From: a bacterium
GTDB taxonomy: Bacteria > Zixibacteria > MSB-5A5 > GN15 > FEB-12
Length of the DNA: 6,804 nucleotides
Assembly (NCBI GenBank): GCA_030619425.1
Contig: JAUXBJ010000098.1
Span: forward strand, 1-6,804
Direction: 5' to 3'
A program made the position numbers and the translations under genes. How positions within the stretch are numbered: position 1 is the stretch's first letter; each line of letters begins with the position of its first letter. The notes under the pieces are model-generated. The model worked only from the letters and a program-made list of their open reading frames with translations. It did not search any database and was not told where the DNA came from. Shown piece by piece: positions 1 to 5,521 of this stretch.

Positions 1-1
1 A

Positions 2-1744
2 GGGGCGTTCGAGGCGGACGTGAAAGTCGCCTCGGCCTATCCGGGGACACCGTCGACGGAGATACTTGAAACCCTTGCGGCGAAGTATCGCAGTGTGTAT
101 TCGCAATGGTCGCCCAATGAGAAGGTGGCCTACGAGGTGGGGATCGGCGCGTCGCTGGGGGGCGCGCGGGCCATGGTGGCGATGAAGCATGTCGGCCTCA
201 ATGTAGCAGCGGACCCGTTCATGACACACTCGTATACCGGTGTTGTGGGTGGGTTCGTGCTCGTGTGCGCCGATGATCCGGAGATGCACTCCTCGCAGAA
301 CGAGCAGGACAACCGGCACTATGCCAAGTTTGCACAGGTGCCGCTGTTGGAACCATCGGACAGTCAAGAGGCCAAGACGATGCTCCTGGCGGCTTACGAG
401 ATTTCGGAGGAGTTCGACACGCCGGTGTTGCTGCGGTTGACGACGCGCATCTCGCACGCAAAGGGAATCGTGGAAATCAACGATCCGATCAAGACGGAGC
501 AGACGAAGTTCACGAAGGATGCCGCCAAATACGTGATGATTCCCGCCTACGCGCGCGGACGTCACAAGGTGGTCCGGGAGCGCCTGAAAAAGTTGCAGGA
601 GTTTGCCGAGCAGTCGCCGTTCAATGTGGTCGAGAATAATGGCTCGAAAATCGGCATCATCACCGGTGGCATCGCCTATCAGTACACTAAAGAAGTCGCA
701 CCGGATTTGGATTACTTGAAACTCGGGATGAGTTTCCCGCTGCCGATGAAGATGGTTGCTGAGTTTGTCAAGAGCCATGACAAGGTAATCGTGGTCGAGG
801 AACTGGAACCGTTCTATGAGGATCAGATACTGGCGGCGGGGATCAAAGTCGAAGGGAAGAAGTTCTTCGGTCATCGCGGCGAATACTCGCCGTACCGGGT
901 GGCGCAAGGCTTGAAAAAAGCCGGCGTTCTCAAAGAGATCGCCATTGCCGAGGTGCCGCCCGAAGAACAGATGTTTCCCAGGCCACCGGTTTTGTGCCCC
1001 GGTTGTCCCCACCGCGGAGTATTCATGGCGCTTAAGAAACTCAAGGTCGCGGTGACGGGTGATATCGGTTGCTACACGCTCGGTACCCTGCCACCGCTGA
1101 AGGCGCTGGATACCTGTATCTGCATGGGTGCGTCGATCGGGACTGCTATCGGCATGGAACGGGTCGACGGTTCCAAGAAGGGGGCGGTGGCGGTGATCGG
1201 TGACTCGACTTTCATGCACTCGGGCATCACCGGTCTGTTGGACGCAACTTACAACAAGAGCAGTGTAACGGTGGTTATCCTCGACAACCGCGCCACCGCC
1301 ATGACCGGGGGACAGGAACATCCCGGCACCGGTCGGTCACTGATGGGTGGCGAGGCCGGACAGGTCAACATTCCCACGCTCTGTCGGGCGCTGGGTGTCA
1401 AGCGTATCCGCGAAGTCGACGCGTACAACTATGACCAGTGCATCAAGACGATCAAAGAAGAGATGGCGGCCGATGAGCCATCGGTGGTGATTACATCCCG
1501 TCCGTGCGTCCTGATGCCGAAAAGGATCATGGACGAACCATACGTGGTCGATCTGGAGGCCTGCAACGGCTGCTCGGCATGCTTCCGCATTTCGTGCCCG
1601 GCCATCGCCGCGGCGGAGGAGACCAACGAGCACGGACATCCCAAGGCGATTATTGATGAGTCACTTTGCACCGGCTGCACTTTGTGTGCTCAGATCTGCC
1701 CGGAAGAATGCATCATTCTCAAAAGTCAATTTGTGAAAGCGTAG
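2..1744 (+). CDS. iorA: Indolepyruvate:ferredoxin oxidoreductase, alpha subunit (5'-truncated by window edge)
   Basis: This is the catalytic subunit that, with IorB, converts indolepyruvate and other aryl 2-oxo acids plus CoA to acyl-CoA, CO2 and reduced ferredoxin in the cytoplasm. The GTG at 20 is probably internal: the frame is open to the left edge and reads GAFEAD before VKVASAYPGTPSTE, which in this family lies roughly 15-25 residues after the true start. Counting from position 20, residues 1-150 form the pyrimidine-binding domain, CPGCPHRG starts at 326, and the thiamine-diphosphate motif runs from GDS at 394 to DN at 423. The C-terminus is a two-cluster ferredoxin domain. Its first cluster is CX2CX2CX4CP (Cys 515, 518, 521, 526), with the extra spacer residue usual for IorA, and its second is CX2CX2CX3CP (Cys 550, 553, 556, 560). 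The stop lies 8 bp before iorB. The domain order makes the call secure, although exact substrate preference cannot be read from sequence. Confidence 0.96.
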   Translation, partial: GAFEADVKVASAYPGTPSTEILETLAAKYRSVYSQWSPNEKVAYEVGIGASLGGARAMVAMKHVGLNVAADPFMTHSYTGVVGGFVLVCADDPEMHSSQNEQDNRHYAKFAQVPLLEPSDSQEAKTMLLAAYEISEEFDTPVLLRLTTRISHAKGIVEINDPIKTEQTKFTKDAAKYVMIPAYARGRHKVVRERLKKLQEFAEQSPFNVVENNGSKIGIITGGIAYQYTKEVAPDLDYLKLGMSFPLPMKMVAEFVKSHDKVIVVEELEPFYEDQILAAGIKVEGKKFFGHRGEYSPYRVAQGLKKAGVLKEIAIAEVPPEEQMFPRPPVLCPGCPHRGVFMALKKLKVAVTGDIGCYTLGTLPPLKALDTCICMGASIGTAIGMERVDGSKKGAVAVIGDSTFMHSGITGLLDATYNKSSVTVVILDNRATAMTGGQEHPGTGRSLMGGEAGQVNIPTLCRALGVKRIREVDAYNYDQCIKTIKEEMAADEPSVVITSRPCVLMPKRIMDEPYVVDLEACNGCSACFRISCPAIAAAEETNEHGHPKAIIDESLCTGCTLCAQICPEECIILKSQFVKA

Positions 1745-1752
1745 GTGAGAGA

Positions 1753-2355
1753 ATGTCGAACAATGAACACAGCATACTGATAGTGGGTGTCGGTGGCCAG
1801 GGTGTCTTGCTTGCCTCCGAGTTGATCTCCGAGGTGGCCATCAGAGCGGGCCTGGATGTTAAGAAATCCGAGGTCCACGGCATGGCCCAGCGTGGCGGAG
1901 TAGTATCTTCGCACGTCCGCATCGGCCCCAAGGTGTTCTCGCCGACCATTCCATACGGTCAGGCCGATGTTTTGATCTCGTTCGAACAGGCCGAAGGCTT
2001 ACGGGCGGTTGACTGGATGAAGAAGGACGGGGTGGCGATCGTGTCCACAACTTCCTTGATACCGGCGATAGTGACATCGACAAAGGACCTGACCTATCCC
2101 TACGACGCTCTCGAACGTATGAAAAAGAAGCTGGCCAATGTGATCGGAGTTGAAGCCGACACAATCGCGCACGAGTTGGGCAACCCAAGGCTGGTGAATA
2201 CTATCCTTCTGGGGGTGATGTCCGGTTATCTGCCGTTCGACATTGCGTCGTGGAACGAGGCCATCAAGACCAAGGTCAAATCCAGGTTTGTCGAGATCAA
2301 CCTGACGGCGTTCGAGCGGGGTCGCCAACTAGCGGCTCAACAGGTCAAGACTTGA
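1753..2355 (+). CDS. iorB: Indolepyruvate:ferredoxin oxidoreductase, beta subunit
   Basis: This 200-residue protein is the small partner of IorA and belongs to the pyruvate/ketoisovalerate oxidoreductase gamma-domain family. Visible features are the N-terminal glycine-rich loop GVGGQGVLLASELI (residues 12-25) and the family motif KKSEVHGMAQRGGVVSSHVR (37-56), followed by PYGQADVLISFEQAEGLR. I chose the ATG at 1753 because AGGTG at 1743-1747, overlapping the iorA stop, gives a ribosome binding site 5 nt upstream. The same frame is open further upstream, but that stretch lies inside the iorA ferredoxin domain and encodes nothing family-like. Length matches standalone IorB proteins of about 190-200 residues. 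The 8-bp spacing from iorA implies co-transcription. No further gene follows in the same block. Confidence 0.95.
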   Translation: MSNNEHSILIVGVGGQGVLLASELISEVAIRAGLDVKKSEVHGMAQRGGVVSSHVRIGPKVFSPTIPYGQADVLISFEQAEGLRAVDWMKKDGVAIVSTTSLIPAIVTSTKDLTYPYDALERMKKKLANVIGVEADTIAHELGNPRLVNTILLGVMSGYLPFDIASWNEAIKTKVKSRFVEINLTAFERGRQLAAQQVKT

Positions 2356-2361
2356 GAGCAT

Positions 2362-2387
2362 GGTGTCGGGCGGGGTCGCCCGACACC
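2362..2387 (+). terminator. Perfect 10-bp stem-loop after iorB (terminator-like, no T tract)
   Basis: GGTGTCGGGC at 2362-2371 pairs perfectly with GCCCGACACC at 2378-2387 around the 6-nt loop GGGGTC. It begins 7 nt after the iorB stop, where a terminator or an mRNA 3'-end-protecting structure would be expected. The run of T residues typical of intrinsic terminators is absent (CGCCCGAGTAG follows), so termination is only inferred. The right arm recurs at 2572-2585, so this may instead be a member of a repeat family. Confidence 0.45.
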
Positions 2388-2392
2388 GCCCG
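2373..2392 (+). repeat. Direct repeat, copy 1 (20 bp)
   Basis: GGGTCGCCCGACACCGCCCG matches the copy at 2571-2590 at 19 of 20 positions (G at 2388 becomes A at 2586). An A follows both copies, so the match continues one base further. This copy overlaps the loop and right arm of the stem-loop after iorB. Confidence 0.7.
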
Positions 2393-2415
2393 AGTAGTTG
2401 CTGTGAAAGATCGTT

Positions 2416-2464
2416 TCGTTGGGTCTTGGCGTCCCGCCATCGGCGGGACGGTGTGACCCGACGA
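2416..2464 (+). repeat. Long imperfect inverted repeat (49 bp) in the intergenic region
   Basis: The inner stem is perfect: CGTCCCGCC at 2430-2438 pairs with GGCGGGACG at 2442-2450 around the loop ATC. A 4x4 internal loop (TTGG against GTGT, able to form two G-U pairs) separates it from an outer 10-bp stem, 2416-2425 with 2455-2464, which contains one G-U pair. The structure is too long and symmetrical to be a likely chance event in an unselected stretch. No T tract follows. It may be a repetitive extragenic palindrome, a structured leader or a processed RNA element. Confidence 0.65.
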
Positions 2465-2517
2465 TCTGCTACAACGGGTCGCTGCAAACAGACTCACTGG
2501 GCCGGCAGTTCACACGC

Positions 2518-2530
2518 CTGCCTTCGGCAG
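2518..2530 (+). repeat. Small hairpin CTGCC-TTC-GGCAG
   Basis: A perfect 5-bp stem (2518-2522 with 2526-2530) closes a 3-nt loop. It is short enough to arise by chance in a GC-rich stretch, but it lies in the same structured interval as two longer hairpins. Confidence 0.35.
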
Positions 2531-2570
2531 TCGCAAGAACCGTCAGAACATACACCCGTGGGACAACCTC

Positions 2571-2590
2571 GGGTCGCCCGACACCACCCG
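2571..2590 (+). repeat. Direct repeat, copy 2 (20 bp)
   Basis: GGGTCGCCCGACACCACCCG repeats the 2373-2392 sequence with one mismatch, at an offset of 198 bp. The long left arm seen at copy 1 is missing here. Only a short local hairpin forms, TCGGG at 2569-2573 with CCCGA at 2577-2581. The two copies flank the large inverted repeat. Confidence 0.7.
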
Positions 2591-2660
2591 AACAACGCGG
2601 ACGTGAGAAGCGCGGGCTACCGTTGGTCGGCTTCGTGGGCTCTCAGGGGGGAATCTTTGC

Positions 2661-2689
2661 TTGACTGGGGCGTTGAACCTTGTTATGAT
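2661..2689 (+). promoter_or_regulatory. Sigma70-type promoter with extended -10, upstream of manC
   Basis: TTGACT at 2661-2666 (5 of 6 to TTGACA) and TATGAT at 2684-2689 (5 of 6 to TATAAT) are separated by exactly 17 nt. TG at 2681-2682, one base before the -10 hexamer, makes an extended -10 element. Transcription would start near 2696, leaving a leader of about 30 nt before the manC GTG at 2728. The local sequence is also richer in A and T than the repeats upstream. No clear operator palindrome overlaps it. This is the best promoter I see in the window and would drive the whole downstream block. Confidence 0.75.
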
Positions 2690-2712
2690 CGATTAACTGT
2701 GCGAAAACGTCT

Positions 2713-2720
2713 GAGAGGTG
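2713..2720 (+). promoter_or_regulatory. Ribosome binding site deciding the manC start
   Basis: GAGAGGTG at 2713-2720 offers GAGG/AGGTG. It sits 7-9 nt before the GTG at 2728, which is normal spacing, but only 1-3 nt before the alternative TTG at 2722, which is too close. This favours the GTG start. Confidence 0.6.
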
Positions 2721-2727
2721 TTTGATA

Positions 2728-3807
2728 GTGCTGTATGGAGTGATTTTGGCCGGGGGCAAAGGGGAACGGTTCTGGCCGGTGTCGCGGTCGAGCCGCCCCA
2801 AACAATTCTTGAAACTGACGTCCGACAAGATGATGCTGGAGGAGACGATTGACCGCGTTCTTCCTTTGATTCCGATTGAGAACACTCGGATTATCACCAG
2901 CCGTTCCATGAGCAAATTTATCACCGATGCGATGCCCAACTTCACCGAGGCAAACATCCTGAGCGAGCCGTTCGGTCGGAATACGTGCGTTGCCATCGGG
3001 CTGGCCGCCGTTCATCTCCTGAAGGAGGACCCGCACGCAAATATGGTGGTACTGTCGGCGGACCATCTGATCAATCCGGCGGAGAAACTCTTGAAGATTT
3101 TGGAGAGCAGCGCCGCCATATCATCGTCCGGTGACTATCTGCTGACTCTGGGTATCGTCCCCACTCGTCCCGAGACGGGGTATGGGTATATCAGAGTGGG
3201 CGATCGATATGAACATCCCACCGACCAGCCGGTGTTCTTTGTCTCAGCTTTTACGGAAAAGCCAAGGACAGAGGTAGCCAAGGAGTACTACTTCAGCGGC
3301 AAGTATCTTTGGAACAGTGGGATGTTCGTTTGGACGGCCCAGGCTTTCTTGAAGGCATTGGCGGACCACCAGCCGGAGATGCACAAGCTCCTCACGGAGT
3401 ACTCCGAACATATCGGCAAGGCGTCTGAGATTGAAGCGCGAATGCAGTTGTACACCAAGGCGACGTCGATTTCCGTTGATGTTGCCGTCCTGGAGAAAGC
3501 CGATAACGTGCTGACCGTTAAGGCTGATTTCGTGTGGGACGATGTGGGCGACTGGAATGCCCTGGGTCGCTACAAGACCAAAGATACCGACGGCAATGTC
3601 AAGATCGGCAATGTTGTTGCCTTGGATTCGTATGAGATGACCGTCTTTAACGAGGGCGATGGTATCGTAGCCGTGCTGGGTTGTTCCGACATGATTGTGG
3701 TGCGCTCCGGTGAGGTCGTGATGGTTGCCCACAAGACGCGGGCCGAAGATATCAAGAAACTCTTGGCGAAACTTGGAGAGAGTGACGAAACGCGCGAGTA
3801 TATTTAG
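2728..3807 (+). CDS. manC: Mannose-1-phosphate guanylyltransferase (GDP-mannose pyrophosphorylase)
   Basis: The enzyme joins GTP and mannose-1-phosphate to GDP-mannose, the donor for O-antigen, exopolysaccharide and other mannose- or fucose-containing glycans. The 359-residue protein begins MLYGVILAGGKGERFWP, and its nucleotide-binding signature continues through SRSSRPKQF (residues 19-27). Other family landmarks are SADHLI (110-115), the TRPETGYGYI segment (147-155), FTEKP (175-179), YLWNSGMFVW (193-202) and the metal-site region WDDVGDW (270-276). The C-terminal part (about 288-335) resembles the usual beta-helix-like region. Length matches the short ManC form without a fused phosphomannose isomerase domain. 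GTG at 2728 is chosen for ribosome-binding-site spacing; TTG at 2722 would add two residues. It is the first gene after the promoter at 2661-2689, and its 3' end overlaps the next gene by 26 bp. A different NDP-hexose is possible but unlikely given the PKQF and GYGYI pattern. Confidence 0.94.
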   Translation: MLYGVILAGGKGERFWPVSRSSRPKQFLKLTSDKMMLEETIDRVLPLIPIENTRIITSRSMSKFITDAMPNFTEANILSEPFGRNTCVAIGLAAVHLLKEDPHANMVVLSADHLINPAEKLLKILESSAAISSSGDYLLTLGIVPTRPETGYGYIRVGDRYEHPTDQPVFFVSAFTEKPRTEVAKEYYFSGKYLWNSGMFVWTAQAFLKALADHQPEMHKLLTEYSEHIGKASEIEARMQLYTKATSISVDVAVLEKADNVLTVKADFVWDDVGDWNALGRYKTKDTDGNVKIGNVVALDSYEMTVFNEGDGIVAVLGCSDMIVVRSGEVVMVAHKTRAEDIKKLLAKLGESDETREYI

Positions 3808-4402
3808 TCTCCTGGTTACGGCGCTATGGCTCGTTTGGGGGGCAGGATGCATTCTTCCTCAACGTGGAGGTGAGGAGTCGCCGCCGGATACCGGCACAAT
3901 CCCCGAGGAATTGGGGCGTTACGATCCGTTGGAATCGAGTCAGGACAGACAGGTTGTCCCGACTGCTTATCCGAGTGATCAGCCAATCAATGCCGGAGGG
4001 TCCCGGCAGGAGACAGGCGATGAGGCGACCGGCGACGACACAGGTTACTTGAACCTCAATGAACAAATCGATACTTTGAACAACCAGGCGTTTCGCGTAC
4101 AGATATTGACGACCAAAGTTTATGGTGAGGGACGAACAGCACTACGAGTGGCCGAGGAGATTTTTGACCGCCCGGTCTTCATGGATTATGAGGTACCCTA
4201 CTTCAAACTGAGAGTGGGCAACTTCGCCGAGCGCGAAGCGGCCGAGAACTATCAACAGCGGGCCAGGGCGGCCGGCTATACCAACGCCTGGGTTGTGGTG
4301 GTTACAGTTGCCGTGGAGGAACCGGTGCCCCTTTACGAGACATCGCCGGCGACGGCGGGAGACAGCCTTGACTACGAGCACGATCCGGGTCAGCATGACT
4401 GA
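3782..4402 (+). CDS. Probable SPOR-domain lipoprotein
   Basis: This 206-residue protein probably sits in the envelope and binds peptidoglycan, since SPOR domains recognise glycan strands stripped of stem peptides. It begins MTKRAS, then a hydrophobic segment of about 15 residues ending WLVWGAGC, so Cys23 would be the lipidated residue. The -3 residue is Gly rather than Leu, so the lipobox is not canonical. Residues 24-100 are rich in Pro, Gly, Asp and Glu, with the look of a flexible periplasmic linker. The SPOR domain runs from about 103 to 175, with AFRVQILTT as first strand, YFKLRVGNFAEREAAENYQQRA split across 140-161, and AWVVVV as last strand. GTG at 3782 gives the signal sequence at the very N-terminus and has GGAG at 3775-3778, spaced slightly close. 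It overlaps manC by 26 bp and the next gene by 8 bp. The SPOR call is firm; lipidation is likely but inferred. Confidence 0.83.
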   Translation: MTKRASIFSLLVTALWLVWGAGCILPQRGGEESPPDTGTIPEELGRYDPLESSQDRQVVPTAYPSDQPINAGGSRQETGDEATGDDTGYLNLNEQIDTLNNQAFRVQILTTKVYGEGRTALRVAEEIFDRPVFMDYEVPYFKLRVGNFAEREAAENYQQRARAAGYTNAWVVVVTVAVEEPVPLYETSPATAGDSLDYEHDPGQHD

Positions 4403-5033
4403 TTGTCCGGTGGTCCGAATCGACTGCGAAAACCCGCAGGGCCGGCTGATCGATCAAGCCGTGGCCCTTTTGCTGCGGGGTGATCTGGTTGTGGCGCCGA
4501 CCGAAACAAGGTATGGTCTTCTCGCTCGGGCAGATGATTCTAAGTCACTGGAGAAGCTTTATCGCGCGAAAGATCGTGACCGCGCTGCTGCGGTTGCAAT
4601 CTTTGTCGATAGTATCGAGGCGTTGGATACTTATGGTGTGATGACGCCGTCGGCGCGACGGCTGGCGAAGCGATTCATGCCCGGACCGTTGACCCTGGTG
4701 TTGACAGCAGCCGATGAAGCAACATTACCGGTAGAGAGCGACGGGCGGGTTGGTCTGCGAGTGTCATCGTCACCGGTGGTAAAGGCAATACTTGAGAAAG
4801 TGCGGAAACCTCTGACGGCAACTTCAGCCAATCTGACCGGCCATGGGGAAGCGGAGACGATCGACCAGATCGTGGAGGCTTTCGCAAGCGATGTGGCTTT
4901 GTATCTTGATGGCGGACGTCTGGCCGGAACTGTGTCGACAGTCGTGCTGTGTCAAGGGGACCGGACAAAGTTGCTGCGCGAGGGCGCCCTCTCTGCTGAC
5001 GGCATTGCCTCGGTCCTCAAGGAGACAGCGTGA
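4395..5033 (+). CDS. tsaC: Threonylcarbamoyl-AMP synthase, TsaC/Sua5/YrdC family
   Basis: The family makes threonylcarbamoyl-AMP from threonine, bicarbonate and ATP, the first step of t6A37 modification of ANN-decoding tRNAs. The 212-residue protein is a YrdC domain alone, without the C-terminal domain of long Sua5. Family landmarks are PTETRYGLLA (residues 35-44, usually PTDT/PTETVYGL), FMPGPLTLVL (94-103), GLRVSSSP (120-127), PLTATSANLTG (139-149), LDGGRLAGTVSTVV (171-184) and LREGAL (194-199). The lysine/arginine loop reads KDRDRAAAVAIF (59-70), where relatives usually have KxRPxxxPL, and RVS replaces the common RVP. The ATG at 4395 lies inside the last codons of the SPOR gene (8-bp overlap, ATGACTGA). 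The only nearby upstream purine run is a weak CGGGT, so translational coupling is likely. The stop overlaps the next start by 4 bp (GTGA). A paralogue with altered function cannot be excluded because of the loop. Confidence 0.9.
   Translation: MTDCPVVRIDCENPQGRLIDQAVALLLRGDLVVAPTETRYGLLARADDSKSLEKLYRAKDRDRAAAVAIFVDSIEALDTYGVMTPSARRLAKRFMPGPLTLVLTAADEATLPVESDGRVGLRVSSSPVVKAILEKVRKPLTATSANLTGHGEAETIDQIVEAFASDVALYLDGGRLAGTVSTVVLCQGDRTKLLREGALSADGIASVLKETA
5019..5024 (+). promoter_or_regulatory. Strong ribosome binding site for the phosphatase gene
   Basis: AAGGAG lies at 5019-5024, within the last codons of the upstream synthase gene, 5 nt before GTG at 5030. It is the strongest Shine-Dalgarno match in the block and fixes the GTG start, which gives a 4-bp GTGA overlap. 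Confidence 0.75.
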
Positions 5034-5521
5034 GCGAGAAGTTCATCATACTGTTTGTCTGCACCGGGAACACCTGTCGGTCGCCCATGGCCGAAGGAGC
5101 GCTGAGGGATTTGCTGGAAAAGCAACGTCCGGGAAAGTTCGAAGTGGTCTCGGCCGGTACAATAGGTGCGTCGGGGTTTCCGGCCACCAAATATGCTGTC
5201 GAAGCGGCCAGGATCTGGGACGCCGACATTTCGAAACACCAGTCGCAGCCGTTGACAGGCCGCCTGATCGACCGCGCCGACCTTATCTTCGGTATGACTT
5301 CTGGACATGTTGGCGAAGTGCTGAAATTGCGCAAGAAGGCCGCGAACAAGACATTTCTCTTCAAGAATTTCCCCGACCCCGGCCAATCGGGCGAAGGGGT
5401 CGATGATCCCATCGGCCAGCCGCTCGAGCGGTACAACGAGACGTTTCTGGAAATCGGAGAATATCTCGGCAAGCAGTTGGACGAAATTGTAAAAAGAATT
5501 GATGCTAAGACAAATGCCTAA
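5030..5521 (+). CDS. Low-molecular-weight phosphatase, possibly a YwlE-type protein-arginine phosphatase
   Basis: This 163-residue cytoplasmic protein has the complete low-molecular-weight phosphatase fold signature. The P-loop is CTGNTCRSPMAE, with catalytic Cys11, Arg17 and Ser18 (CX5RS), and the acid loop is DDPIGQPLERY, with Asp126 before Pro127 as the likely general acid. SAGT (41-44) and MTSGHVGEVL (89-98) are also family segments. Most tyrosine-specific members have a branched aliphatic residue before the second P-loop Cys (GNICRS), while Bacillus YwlE, which removes phosphate from arginine, has Thr there (GNTCRS). This protein has Thr15. It directly follows a Sua5-family gene, as ywlE lies near ywlC in Bacillus. 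Arginine specificity is an inference, and a role in controlling exopolysaccharide kinases is the main alternative because manC is in the same block. The GTG start is supported by AAGGAG 5 nt upstream. Confidence 0.93.
   Translation: MSEKFIILFVCTGNTCRSPMAEGALRDLLEKQRPGKFEVVSAGTIGASGFPATKYAVEAARIWDADISKHQSQPLTGRLIDRADLIFGMTSGHVGEVLKLRKKAANKTFLFKNFPDPGQSGEGVDDPIGQPLERYNETFLEIGEYLGKQLDEIVKRIDAKTNA

Larger units (their letters stand above)
2356..2660. other. Structured intergenic region between iorB and the manC operon
   Basis: I see no convincing gene in this stretch. Open frames on the + strand here (for example 2360-2725 and 2419-2664) encode Arg/Ser/His-rich strings without domains, run across the hairpins, and lack good ribosome binding sites. 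What the region does hold is inverted and direct repeats: hairpins at 2362-2387, 2416-2464 and 2518-2530, and a repeated 20-mer at 2373-2392 and 2571-2590. The words GGGTC and GACCC recur through it. It could be a cluster of chromosomal repeat elements, the leader of an unseen RNA, or a decayed small mobile element. Confidence 0.7.

Noticed and set aside
20..22. GTG at 20 as the true iorA start
   Set aside because: In-frame codons to its left encode GAFEAD, which continues the family's N-terminal pattern, so the gene begins outside the window.
1666..1752. Upstream extension of iorB by 29 codons
   Set aside because: The extension lies inside the iorA ferredoxin domain, reads cysteine/histidine-rich frame-shifted sequence, and would place the glycine-rich loop too far from the N-terminus. 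ATG 1753 has a proper ribosome binding site.
2362..2464. tRNA or known riboswitch in the gap
   Set aside because: The hairpins do not make a cloverleaf, there is no T-loop sequence or anticodon arm, and I recognise no riboswitch core.
2373..2590. CRISPR array
   Set aside because: There are only two repeat copies, about 200 bp apart, with no regular spacers and no cas gene nearby.
2360..2725. Possible small protein of 121 codons in the gap between iorB and manC
   Set aside because: Composition is Arg/Ser/His-rich, it runs through three hairpins and the promoter, and it has no good ribosome binding site or domain.
3244..3852. Minus-strand open frame (202 codons) opposite manC
   Set aside because: It mirrors the well-supported manC reading frame and has no recognisable motif or ribosome binding site.
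4293..4394. Upstream extension of the threonylcarbamoyl-AMP synthase by 34 codons
   Set aside because: It would overlap the SPOR gene by 110 bp and encodes an Arg/Thr-rich string. The 8-bp overlap at ATG 4395 matches the style of the other junctions.
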